Assembly: GCA_018716065.1 (NCBI GenBank)
Contig: DVKJ01000063.1
Coordinates: 1-33,920, forward strand
Reading direction: 5' to 3'
DNA from: Candidatus Pelethosoma merdigallinarum
GTDB taxonomy: Bacteria; Bacillota_I; Bacilli_A; RF39; UBA660
DNA length: 33,920 bases
A program made the position numbers and the translations under genes. Numbering within the stretch: the stretch's first letter is position 1; the number at the start of each line of letters is the position of its first letter. Below the pieces are notes generated by a model. The model worked only from the letters and a program-made list of their open reading frames with translations, was not told where the DNA came from and did no database searches. This document shows, in pieces, positions 9,004 through 18,115 of this stretch.

Positions 9004-10479
9004 TTATAATACAATCGCAAACAAGTTGCCTGAGCCTTTATTAACTAATTTTGACAAAGTTTGTTGTAATTTATAACGTACATTTTCTGGAAGTAATGAA
9101 AGTTTCGCTTGAATTCCTTCTTGAACAATCACATCTAAACTACGTCCAAAGATTTCACTTTTCCAAATACTTTCCGCATCCGTCTCACTATCTTTCATTA
9201 AGTAGTTAATGAGTTCTTTACTTTGTAATTCTGAACCAATAATTGGTTCAAAAGTAGATTCTACATCCACACGAATCATGTGAATACTAGGAGCCACTGC
9301 TTTTAATTTTATACCATAGCGACTTCCTTGTTTAATGACTTCTGGTGTATCTAGTTTCATATCCGATAGTGTTGGGGTTGCGACTCCATAACCGGTTTGT
9401 TTTACCATTTTTAACGCACCTTTAATTTGATCGTATTCTTGTTTTGCAATTTTCAACTCTTGGAAAAGAGTTAAGACTTCCGCACGATTATTAATATCAA
9501 CATCAATAATTTCCTTTAAAATTTGATCATATAAAGCATCTGGAGCTTCTAACGTAACCGTTACAATTCCCGTTGACGTATCCACGTTGGTTAAACTAGA
9601 TTTAGAAATATATTCACATTCACTAAAATGTTCCATAATATGATTAATATCTCTTAATTTATCAATTTCAACCACACTTTCTCTGATCTTTTCAATATAT
9701 ACTTTCTTTAACCAATGATTTGCTTTTAAACAAGCAATCCAGCTTGGCATATTGACTTCTACTTCCACTACTGGGAATTCATATAAAGCTTCACGTAGAA
9801 CACTATAAATATCACGTTCGGTCATATCTTCTACACTCATTGGAAGTACAGGAACACCATAAGATTCATTTAATTTTTCTGCCAATCTCTCTGTTTCTGG
9901 TAACATCGGATGACTAGAATTTAATACTACAATAAACGGTTTTCCTAAATCTTTTAACTCATTAACGACACGTTCTTCCGCTTCTACGTAATCATTACGA
10001 TGAAGTTCTCCAAAAGAACCATCTGTGGTTACGACAATTCCAATCGAAGAATGATCCTTGATGACTTTTTCCGTTCCTACTTCGGCAGCTTCTACAAAAG
10101 GAATTTGTTCATCATACCATGGTGTTTTTACCATACGTGGACCATTTTCATCCTCATATCCTTTGGCATTTGGAATGACATAACCTACACAATCAACAAG
10201 ACGAATACGTGTACTAAAATCATCAATTTGAATTTCTGCCGCTTGACTTGGAACAAACTTAGGTTCAGTTGTCATAATTGTTTTTCCTTGTGCGGATTGG
10301 GGAATTTCATCCAACGCACGTTTCTTTTCATATTCATCTTGAATATTAGGCACAACTAAATTTTCAATCACTTTCTTAATGAAAGTGGACTTACCTGTAC
10401 GAACAGCTCCTACAACCCCTAAATAAAGATCGCCACCTGTTCGTTCCGTAATACTTTTAATGATATCAATCTTTTCCAT
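9004..10479 (-). CDS. spoIVA: Stage IV sporulation protein A
   Basis: MEKIDIIKSITERTGGDLYLGVVGAVRTGKSTFIKKVIENLVVPNI...TTDGSFGELHRNDYVEAEERVVNELK is characteristic of SpoIVA; near full length (491 aa). Confidence 0.97.
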   Translation of the reverse strand: MEKIDIIKSITERTGGDLYLGVVGAVRTGKSTFIKKVIENLVVPNIQDEYEKKRALDEIPQSAQGKTIMTTEPKFVPSQAAEIQIDDFSTRIRLVDCVGYVIPNAKGYEDENGPRMVKTPWYDEQIPFVEAAEVGTEKVIKDHSSIGIVVTTDGSFGELHRNDYVEAEERVVNELKDLGKPFIVVLNSSHPMLPETERLAEKLNESYGVPVLPMSVEDMTERDIYSVLREALYEFPVVEVEVNMPSWIACLKANHWLKKVYIEKIRESVVEIDKLRDINHIMEHFSECEYISKSSLTNVDTSTGIVTVTLEAPDALYDQILKEIIDVDINNRAEVLTLFQELKIAKQEYDQIKGALKMVKQTGYGVATPTLSDMKLDTPEVIKQGSRYGIKLKAVAPSIHMIRVDVESTFEPIIGSELQSKELINYLMKDSETDAESIWKSEIFGRSLDVIVQEGIQAKLSLLPENVRYKLQQTLSKLVNKGSGNLFAIVL

Positions 10480-10554
10480 TTGATCCCTACTTTCTTGTTC
10501 AATTAACTATATGAATTAATATTTTTATTTATGAACAAAAAAAAAAGAAAATAT

Positions 10555-11547
10555 CTACGATTTCTTTTTTAAATAGGTATGATAATTATCTCCATAATTG
10601 TACAGTTCTACACCAGCTAATAAAACACCTGTTAAAAACTGTACATCTTTATTTGGTTTCATTTCATCATGTAAATAATCATCTATATTTTCCGCAAGCA
10701 ACTTTACTTTATCATCTCGATAATCATTTAAATAATAATCATAACCTTCTTTCATTTGTTCTTGATCAAAATAAGAATCATCCGCATATAAATCATAATT
10801 ATAAAAATATCCATAGATCAAATAATCATTTTTATAAATAGAAGGAATCTGAGAATCTTGATAAAAATCCAATATAAATTTACTAATATCTAATATCGTA
10901 TTTTGCGAAGGCAAACATTCTCCTAATACATAATTAAAACGATCTTGATAATCTAAAGTTAAATCAGAAATTTCATCATAAGAGATCAAAATTTTTTCTT
11001 TTATCAGGTCTGGATCAACTTCTTCTTCTCGTTCTTTATATAACTTTATCATATTATCAAACAAATACTCACAAAGTGTCACATTTTGAAGATATAAATT
11101 TTTATTGGAAGAATCTACATAATTTTTTAATTCTAAATAAAACCATTCATAAACATGATCTTGAGCATATAAGTAACCATAATACTTAGAAATTAAAGCT
11201 TTCTTAATATATTGTTTAACATATTTTTGTTCAGAAGTGGTTAGTTTTCCCATAGAACCATAGATCTTTACATGGTTTCTAACCATTTCTTCAAGTTCTT
11301 CTAATGACCATGCATCAAAAATATTAGTTTGATAATCCTCTATTTTAATTTGTGCGTTAGAAAGAGTGTGCCAAATTTTTTGTAAGTGAGTATAAGTGTT
11401 TATTTCTGCACCATCATATATAGAAATAATAGAATCCAAAGTCATACCATAATGAGTTTGATAAAATTTCCACAACATTTTTATATTTTCTTCTGATATT
11501 TCATTAAAATTTTGTCGCATTTTCCTTACAAATCCTTGGTCATTCAT
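10555..11547 (-). CDS. Hypothetical protein, Asp/Tyr-rich; divergent paralog of the adjacent upstream gene
   Basis: Long ORF; probable start ATG 11547 with AGTGGTGAT upstream. Shares DSQI.S.YKN.Y..YG and related C-terminal spacing with 11559-12620. Confidence 0.65.
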   Translation of the reverse strand: MNDQGFVRKMRQNFNEISEENIKMLWKFYQTHYGMTLDSIISIYDGAEINTYTHLQKIWHTLSNAQIKIEDYQTNIFDAWSLEELEEMVRNHVKIYGSMGKLTTSEQKYVKQYIKKALISKYYGYLYAQDHVYEWFYLELKNYVDSSNKNLYLQNVTLCEYLFDNMIKLYKEREEEVDPDLIKEKILISYDEISDLTLDYQDRFNYVLGECLPSQNTILDISKFILDFYQDSQIPSIYKNDYLIYGYFYNYDLYADDSYFDQEQMKEGYDYYLNDYRDDKVKLLAENIDDYLHDEMKPNKDVQFLTGVLLAGVELYNYGDNYHTYLKKKS

Positions 11548-11558
11548 TTTATCACCAC

Positions 11559-12620
11559 TTAACAATATTTTTTTATTTTTTCTTTACTTTCTTTTGTATC
11601 TTCTTGAAAGAAATAATTCCAAAAGTTTTCGGTTTCTTTAAAATAGTGAAGTCCTTGATTTAAAATGCCATATTGAAATGATTTATTCTTTTCCTTTTGC
11701 ATCAAATCATTCCAATAAAGATCTACTTCTTCAGCAGTAATCCATACGGTATCACCATCTTCATAAGAATCGAAATCATCCTTTGAAAAGTATTTTTCAC
11801 CTTGTTTTACTAATTCGTGGTTAGATTCATAATGATCTAATAAATTCCAATCCACGCAAGATAATAGGCCATAATTATAATACTTATTTTTATATTTAGA
11901 AAGAATTTGTGAATCACTATAGTGCTTAAATAATAAATCATTTATTTCGGTTAAATCATTTACTTGATTTAAAGAACATAGACCAATCGCTAAAGAAATA
12001 ACATCTTCTATTTCCCATGTTTCATTCACATAGTGATGATCAATGATCTCTAAAATGGCAAGCTTCTTTTGAATCAAAGGAACTTCTTTTAGAAAATCAA
12101 GTGAATTTAACTCGTCATACCATTGAATCGCTTGTTCAACTTGTTTAAAACTAGGTTCTTCTTCTTGATGATAAATTTCTTCGTAAATACAATCTTCAAA
12201 TCTTTGGTGATACAATTGATTTCTTCTTTGATGCATATAATCTAATATATATTCATTGAAACAATCCTTCATTTCTTCCGTATAAGTAGAAGGAACCTCT
12301 GCAAAACAGAGTGTTTGAATACTAGAAATCGTATCTTCTGCCTTTTCATCTACAAAATCTCCCAAATAATAGTAAGAAATAACATCGCGATAATATAATA
12401 AGAAATAAACAAAATGAAGACTTTCTTCAAATGGAATTTTTAGCAAAAGTAAATAATCATCGGTTATAATACGAATGATTTCTTTCGATAATTCTTCATT
12501 AAATTCTTGATTATTTGTATAATAATCTTCTAAATCGTAGTAAAGATCCCAAAGTTGAGTCTCTTCTTCTTTTGAAAGATTTAAACTACGTATTTGATTG
12601 ATAAAATCATGTTTTGTCAT
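11559..12620 (-). CDS. Hypothetical protein, acidic and Tyr-rich; divergent paralog of the adjacent downstream gene
   Basis: 353-aa ORF; C-terminal part KHYSDSQILSKYKNKYYNYGLL matches FYQDSQIPSIYKNDYLIYGYF of the neighbour. Confidence 0.65.
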   Translation of the reverse strand: MTKHDFINQIRSLNLSKEEETQLWDLYYDLEDYYTNNQEFNEELSKEIIRIITDDYLLLLKIPFEESLHFVYFLLYYRDVISYYYLGDFVDEKAEDTISSIQTLCFAEVPSTYTEEMKDCFNEYILDYMHQRRNQLYHQRFEDCIYEEIYHQEEEPSFKQVEQAIQWYDELNSLDFLKEVPLIQKKLAILEIIDHHYVNETWEIEDVISLAIGLCSLNQVNDLTEINDLLFKHYSDSQILSKYKNKYYNYGLLSCVDWNLLDHYESNHELVKQGEKYFSKDDFDSYEDGDTVWITAEEVDLYWNDLMQKEKNKSFQYGILNQGLHYFKETENFWNYFFQEDTKESKEKIKKYC

Positions 12621-12685
12621 AAGTTTCTCTCTTTTCTATGTGAATTATTGTAATCAAACCTAGTTTATTTGTCAAGAAAAAAGAT

Positions 12686-12961
12686 TTAGATATACTTATC
12701 CAAATCCTTTGGTACTTGGTCATTCACAACCGCTTGAATGATTTTATCTTCCTTTTCTTTACTCACTGTTTTTCCAGTCATTTGACCTAATTCATGAATA
12801 ATCTCACGTAAGGTTCCTTCGCTTTTCATATCACTTTGTTGCAACTTCTTCGCAAGATCTAAAATGGTTTCCTTTCCAACATTGGTTTTCTTCTCAATCT
12901 TATTAAAAAAACTATCTGAAAAATTCATACCTTCACCTCTATCATAGTATATGAAAAACAC
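12686..12961 (-). CDS. Stage VI sporulation protein F-like
   Basis: FSDSFFNKIEKKTNVGKETILDLAKKLQ...LREIIHELGQMTGKTVSKEKEDKIIQAVVNDQVPKDLDKYI resembles the SpoVIF family. Confidence 0.8.
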   Translation of the reverse strand: MFFIYYDRGEGMNFSDSFFNKIEKKTNVGKETILDLAKKLQQSDMKSEGTLREIIHELGQMTGKTVSKEKEDKIIQAVVNDQVPKDLDKYI

Positions 12962-12974
12962 CCTAAAGGGTGTT
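12957..12974 (-). terminator. Terminator-like hairpin after the two-module surface protein
   Basis: AACACCCTAAAGGGTGTT followed on the minus strand by a short T tract; overlaps the stop codon region at 12973. Confidence 0.65.
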
Positions 12975-13440
12975 AAATTTCATATGGTGAATTAAAGGTT
13001 CCGTTACCTGAAGTAATTTGAACATCTGGAGAAATCATGATCACTGGGCGGACAGCATTTTTATTTTGTATAGAATATCCATATGCATCTCCAACACTAT
13101 ATGTAGACCAAGCTAAAGAAGAATTATTATGTGGTGTAGCATTCCAAAAAGGTTGAGCATATTGATGATTATTTTCACTTAGATGTTTTTTTGAAAGTAT
13201 GGTTTCACTTTGTTCAGATAATATTTCTCCAACTCTTATTAAACCTATTCGTCCTTCATAAGAATTACTTGTACTTTCTAAATTTGTTTTATAATTATCG
13301 CCATAATCAAAATTATCTCCTCGATACCATGTTGTTGAAACTAGTTTATTTTTATCTACTTCATTATTATTACTAATCCAATTTATAAATGGTTCTTCAT
13401 TTATGGTTGTACATAATGTACAATTAGTCCCATATGCCAT
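12973..13440 (-). CDS. C-terminal module of a frameshifted TasA-like/DUF6273-type surface protein
   Basis: AVRPVIMISPDVQITSGNGTFNSPYEI parallels GGVRPVVNIKSDVTITGGNGTLTDPYLIG in the upstream ORF. The reading frame is open upstream of its ATG back into the end of the 13527-14819 ORF. Confidence 0.7.
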   Translation of the reverse strand: MAYGTNCTLCTTINEEPFINWISNNNEVDKNKLVSTTWYRGDNFDYGDNYKTNLESTSNSYEGRIGLIRVGEILSEQSETILSKKHLSENNHQYAQPFWNATPHNNSSLAWSTYSVGDAYGYSIQNKNAVRPVIMISPDVQITSGNGTFNSPYEI

Positions 13441-13526
13441 TTTATCTGTTTCTTCTATTATGCCATCATTATTACTATCATAATATCCATCTAAGATTAA
13501 TTTTGTTCCTGTACTACTTGTTTCTA

Positions 13527-14771
13527 CTACGCGATAATTTTTTCCGCGTATGTTACATATTCTCCTACATGACCTTTATCTTTTAAATTTCCTGTTACAT
13601 TATGAACTTCTCCGATTAAGTATGGATCCGTTAGAGTACCATTACCTCCAGTAATGGTCACATCAGATTTTATATTCACGACTGGACGAACACCACCTGC
13701 TGTTGTAATAGAATAATTATATTTAGTATTTTTATAACTAATATACCAACCATCAGAAGTATTATATACAGTTAAAGTCCAAAAGATTTGTGAATTCATT
13801 AAATAATTAACATTACTATTCACAAGATTATATTCATCTAAAGATAATAGACCAACAGGTTTCTGCAAACTTGACAAGTTATTCATACAAGATGTTCGTG
13901 TTGATGTTTCATCTGTTATTGTTTCACTACACCATGTCTGATTAACAAGTAAATCTTTATCTTTTAATTTTGGATAAAAATAATTATTCAACCAATCATT
14001 CACATAACTATTGTCATAATCTAAAGCTGTATTTTCGGATCCCCATGGAATTGCAGTTACATTTTCTTCCGTAATCATACGAATACTTCCATCACTATTC
14101 TTTCCCATGATTCGCCATAAGAATCCATCAAACCATACATAGTTTGAATCTTGATTTCCTTTTAAATAGGTTCCATCCACATAATTATAAGTTCCATCTG
14201 TACTAGAATCTAATAAATTCTGTGTCACACTTGCAAGTGCAGTTTCACTGGGTGTGGTAGATCCTGTATCTTGAACGAAGTTTATTTTTAATGTTAAGTC
14301 TTTATTTGTATTTGGAATACTCGTTGAATTACTATCCCAATTTACTTTTACTTTAAATACTTTGGATTCTTTCGCTTTTAATTTGTCATTTACTGCAATA
14401 TCTTCTATACTAAAGGTAATATCCGTTGGAACTGTTGAATTAGCTTCTTCAATACCATTGATACTTTCTACATAGGCATCAATATTACCTCTATTCTCTA
14501 CCGTAATCAAATACTCTCCACTAGAACTTGGTTTTTCTAAAGCTATTGTAAAAGTTGCCGTAGTGGAGTTTGTAATTTGTTTATTGATGGTTTTCGCTCC
14601 ATTCATTGTTCCTTCTTCGATATTGGTAAATAAAATATTAAAATCCGATGTAATTCCACTTGTTCCATTAATATTTAATTGCCCGCTTAGTACCGCATAA
14701 CCTACAGTTAAACCTACAATCACCGCGCAAAGCGTTCCTATTATGACTCTCTGTTTCTTTCGCGTTCTCAC
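13527..14771 (-). CDS. N-terminal part of a TasA/camelysin-like secreted protein with a DUF6273-type C-terminal module, truncated by a frameshift
   Basis: RKKQRVIIGTLCAVIVGLTVGYAVLSGQLNINGTSGITSDFNILF is a SipW-cognate-type signal region, followed by a TasA-like beta domain and a WFDGFLWRIMGKNSDGSIRMITEE..GGVRPVVNI module. GTG start at 14771 chosen because AGAGGTGG precedes it. Confidence 0.75.
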   Translation of the reverse strand: MRTRKKQRVIIGTLCAVIVGLTVGYAVLSGQLNINGTSGITSDFNILFTNIEEGTMNGAKTINKQITNSTTATFTIALEKPSSSGEYLITVENRGNIDAYVESINGIEEANSTVPTDITFSIEDIAVNDKLKAKESKVFKVKVNWDSNSTSIPNTNKDLTLKINFVQDTGSTTPSETALASVTQNLLDSSTDGTYNYVDGTYLKGNQDSNYVWFDGFLWRIMGKNSDGSIRMITEENVTAIPWGSENTALDYDNSYVNDWLNNYFYPKLKDKDLLVNQTWCSETITDETSTRTSCMNNLSSLQKPVGLLSLDEYNLVNSNVNYLMNSQIFWTLTVYNTSDGWYISYKNTKYNYSITTAGGVRPVVNIKSDVTITGGNGTLTDPYLIGEVHNVTGNLKDKGHVGEYVTYAEKIIA

Positions 14772-14817
14772 AAAACCACCTCTACTTCTATTATGGTTTA
14801 TTCTACTATCTTTATTC

Positions 14818-14847
14818 ATTATACAAAAAGAGAGGGATTATTGTCAA
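14818..14847 (-). promoter_or_regulatory. Sigma-A-type promoter of the TasA-like/DUF6273-type gene
   Basis: Minus strand TTGACA (14842-14847), 18-bp spacer, TATAAT (14818-14823). Confidence 0.65.
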
Positions 14848-14974
14848 TATCAATACCCCCCTCCGTGGACATTTTAAAAGTTACCATTTTTTTCTAACCC
14901 TTGTTATTAAAGGGTTAACAAGAGTTTGACAAGATATAAAAGCTTGCTATTTGTTAACAAAAAAGAAAACAAGT

Positions 14975-16297
14975 TTAGAATTCTTGTTCTCCTTTGTTTT
15001 TGAATTGTAAAACAATAGGTGTTCCTTCAAAATCGAAGGCTTCACGTAATTTATTTTCTAAATATCTTTTATAGGAAAAATGAATTAAACCTTTACTATT
15101 TACCTGAATATTAAACGTTGGAGGTTGTGTGCGTGCTTGTGATGAGAAATAAATTTTTAAACGTTTTCCTTTATAAGAAGGTGGTAAATTAAGACTATAG
15201 GCTTCGGTAATAACATCATTTAACACATTAGTTGGTATTTCACGACGACTATTTTCATACACTTTTAAAATTTCAGGCATTAATGTATGAATACGTTTTT
15301 TGGTTAAAGCAGATAAGAAGACAATTGGTGCATAAGTCATAAATTGGAATTGATTACGTATATCTTCTTTAAATCGTTTCATTGCTTGATCTTTATCTTC
15401 GATCGTATCCCATTTATTCACTACGATAATAATAGCTTTACCTGCCTCTAATGCGTAACTTGCGATATGTTTATCATGTTCAATGATTCCTTCTTCGGCA
15501 TTAATCACAAGTAGACATACATCACTACGATCAATCGCACGTAAAGAACGTAATAAACTATATTTTTCAATCGATTCATAAATCTTTCCACGTTTACGCA
15601 TTCCAGCGGTATCAATCACGACATATTCATTTCCGTGATAAGTAAATACCGTATCCGTCGCATCTCTGGTTGTTCCGGCCTCATCGGATACAATCGCACG
15701 TTCTTCACCAAGTAAAGCATTCACTAAACTACTCTTTCCTACGTTTGGTCTACCAATCACGCTAAATTTAATCATCCCATCTTCGTAATCGTCATCGGGA
15801 ATTTCTTTAAAGTCTTTGGTAATTTCATCTAATAAATCATAAATTCCTTCGTGTTGTTCCGCGGATACTGGAACATAAGCATCAAAACCCAATTCGTAAA
15901 AATCATAAATGTTTTCGTGCGCTTTTTTACTATCCGTTTTATTAATCGCAACTATGACTGGTTTTCCAGCACTTTGAAGCATTCCTTTTACTTCATGATC
16001 ATTCGCAGTTAATCCTTCTTTACCATCTACGACAAAAACAACAAGATCTGCCTCATCAATCGCAATTTCTACTTGTACTTTAATTTCTTTATTAAATAAT
16101 TCTTTGGATAAATCGATTCCTCCAGTATCGATTAGGTGAAACTGGTAATCACGATAAGTTACTAGTCCGTATAAACGATCGCGAGTGACTCCAGGGGTAT
16201 CTTCAATAATTGCTTGTTTTTTTCCTACTAGACGATTAAATAAGGTCGATTTCCCTACATTTGGTCTTCCGACTAACGCTACAGTTGGTTTTCTCAT
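14975..16297 (-). CDS. der: Ribosome biogenesis GTPase Der (EngA)
   Basis: Two tandem GTPase domains: GRPNVGKSTLFNRLVGKKQAIIEDTPGVTRDR and GRPNVGKSSLVNALLGEERAIVSDEAGTTRDATD, plus KH-like C-terminus. Confidence 0.97.
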   Translation of the reverse strand: MRKPTVALVGRPNVGKSTLFNRLVGKKQAIIEDTPGVTRDRLYGLVTYRDYQFHLIDTGGIDLSKELFNKEIKVQVEIAIDEADLVVFVVDGKEGLTANDHEVKGMLQSAGKPVIVAINKTDSKKAHENIYDFYELGFDAYVPVSAEQHEGIYDLLDEITKDFKEIPDDDYEDGMIKFSVIGRPNVGKSSLVNALLGEERAIVSDEAGTTRDATDTVFTYHGNEYVVIDTAGMRKRGKIYESIEKYSLLRSLRAIDRSDVCLLVINAEEGIIEHDKHIASYALEAGKAIIIVVNKWDTIEDKDQAMKRFKEDIRNQFQFMTYAPIVFLSALTKKRIHTLMPEILKVYENSRREIPTNVLNDVITEAYSLNLPPSYKGKRLKIYFSSQARTQPPTFNIQVNSKGLIHFSYKRYLENKLREAFDFEGTPIVLQFKNKGEQEF

Positions 16298-16307
16298 AAT
16301 ATCCCTC

Positions 16308-16793
16308 CTATAATACCAATTCTATATATTGGGCACGTTTTAATATTTGATCGGTATCTTGATAAATTAAAGTCGTAAATTCTTCAATCATTCCTAATTG
16401 ATATAAATCTAATGGTTTTGTAATCTTTAAATAAATTTGATCTTGATCTTTATAAAGATCTCCAAAAGCACTTAATTTTTTAATACCATCTTCTTCGTGG
16501 AAACGATATAAAAAATCTACTTTTTTGATACGAATACGCATATCGACAACTTCTAAATCAAAATAATCAAAATCTTCTTTTGTAATTTGTAATACCATTC
16601 CATAAAAGGAATCTTGATACACTTGAATGATATAAAATCCTTCCATAGAAATATGATAGTGATTTTTCAATGTTAAAAAGAAAGACTTGAAGTACTCTTC
16701 TAAGTCCTCATCCGTTTCCAATTCTTTTTCTTTTATATAAAATTTATTCAAATAAACTTGAAAGCGACTTTCACTTAACTTTTCTATTTTCAT
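16308..16793 (-). CDS. Hypothetical protein between der and ysxC
   Basis: 161-aa ORF; N-terminus MKIEKLSESRFQVYLNKFYI...EDLEEYFKSFF weakly recalls the MecA N-terminal pattern, not enough for assignment. Confidence 0.6.
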   Translation of the reverse strand: MKIEKLSESRFQVYLNKFYIKEKELETDEDLEEYFKSFFLTLKNHYHISMEGFYIIQVYQDSFYGMVLQITKEDFDYFDLEVVDMRIRIKKVDFLYRFHEEDGIKKLSAFGDLYKDQDQIYLKITKPLDLYQLGMIEEFTTLIYQDTDQILKRAQYIELVL

Positions 16794-16837
16794 AGAATCA
16801 CCTACACATAGTATATGTGTTCAATGAAGTTTTGATA

Positions 16838-17425
16838 TTAGTCTATAATGGTTCTTTGAATTTTGTCGTGAATCAAATCTTTTCCGGTTTTATCCACGTT
16901 AGAAAACAATATAAAATCATTTCCTAAGGTTAATTCTAATTCATTTAAAATCAAGTTACGTTGACGTTGATGATGAGTAATTCCTACTTTATCTACCTTA
17001 GTTGCGACAATGGTAACAGGAATGTGATAATGTTGTAGGAAATGATACATTAAAATGTCATCTGCGGTTGGTTTATTACGAAAATCAATTAACATGAATA
17101 CTTGTTTTAAATTCGGACGATTGGTTAAATAATCTTCCATCATTAACCCAAATTTTTTCTTTTCTTTTTTTCCTAATTTTGCAAATCCATATCCTGGTGC
17201 ATCGACTAAATAAAAGGCATCATTTACTAAATAAAAGTTAATGGTTTGTGTTTTTCCAGGTGTTGCCGATGTACGAGCTAAGTTTTTACGATTAATAATC
17301 GTATTAATAAAACTACTTTTTCCTACATTAGAACGACCAACTAATAAAAATTCTGGTTTATTATCCGTTGGATACTGACTTTCACGTACGGCACTAATGG
17401 TAAGTTCAACACTTTGAATTTTCAT
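16838..17425 (-). CDS. ysxC: YihA/YsxC (EngB) family ribosome biogenesis GTP-binding protein
   Basis: FLLVGRSNVGKSSFINTIINRKNLARTSATPGKTQTINFY...LVDAPGYGFAKLGKKEKKKFG. Confidence 0.97.
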   Translation of the reverse strand: MKIQSVELTISAVRESQYPTDNKPEFLLVGRSNVGKSSFINTIINRKNLARTSATPGKTQTINFYLVNDAFYLVDAPGYGFAKLGKKEKKKFGLMMEDYLTNRPNLKQVFMLIDFRNKPTADDILMYHFLQHYHIPVTIVATKVDKVGITHHQRQRNLILNELELTLGNDFILFSNVDKTGKDLIHDKIQRTIID

Positions 17426-17536
17426 GTCATCACCTCTTTTTTAAGCTGTTTCATTATAACATTATTTTTCATAGTTTGTCAAAAAAATGGTGGAAAAATA
17501 AGTTCCTTTATAGTATAATGAAGTATAGGTGATGTT

Positions 17537-18115
17537 ATGTTATATCCTAATGGTTTAAAAAAAAACTACAATCATACTGTTCATTATGGAAACCGTGGGA
17601 TGAATTTAGAAGAAGATATTAATGAATCCAATCTCTTCTATCGAACACATAATATCGGAATCATCCACAAAAAACCAGTACCTTTAACGATTGCGAAGGT
17701 AGAATTTCCTTCCCGTCGAGAAGCAGTGGTTCGGGAAGCTTATTTTAAGACTCCTTCCACTACCGATTATAATGGTATTTATCGTGGAAAATATATTGAT
17801 TTCGATGCCAAAGAAAGTAAAAGCAAAACTGCTTTTCCTTTAAAGAACATACATCCACATCAATTAAAACATCTAGAATCTATTTTACAACATGGAGGAA
17901 TTGCTTTCTTAATTGTACGTTTCACAACACTTGATGAGACTTATTTTCTCAAAGCGGACGATCTTCTTTCTTTTATAGAAACAACGGAAAGAAAGTCGAT
18001 CCCAATCACATTTTTTAGACAACATGCGATTCCAATTCCCAATAAAATTCATCCAAGAGTAGATTATTTAAAAATAATTGATGAATTATATTTTAAAGGA
18101 GGGTATCGTGAATAA
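17537..18115 (+). CDS. recU: Holliday junction resolvase RecU
   Basis: YPNGLKKN...GNRGMNLEEDINESNLFYRTHNIGIIHKKPVPLTIAKVEFP...GIYRGKYIDFDAKESKSKTAFPLKNIHPHQ; adjacent to a PBP1 gene as is common in Bacillota. Confidence 0.95.
   Translation: MLYPNGLKKNYNHTVHYGNRGMNLEEDINESNLFYRTHNIGIIHKKPVPLTIAKVEFPSRREAVVREAYFKTPSTTDYNGIYRGKYIDFDAKESKSKTAFPLKNIHPHQLKHLESILQHGGIAFLIVRFTTLDETYFLKADDLLSFIETTERKSIPITFFRQHAIPIPNKIHPRVDYLKIIDELYFKGGYRE

Noticed and set aside
10000-10359. Plus-strand 119-aa ORF opposite spoIVA
   Set aside because: spoIVA is unambiguous on the other strand; the translation is Phe/Asn/Arg-rich shadow sequence.
16308-16793. Assignment of the 161-aa protein as a MecA-type adaptor
   Set aside because: Only a weak N-terminal resemblance by eye; left as hypothetical.
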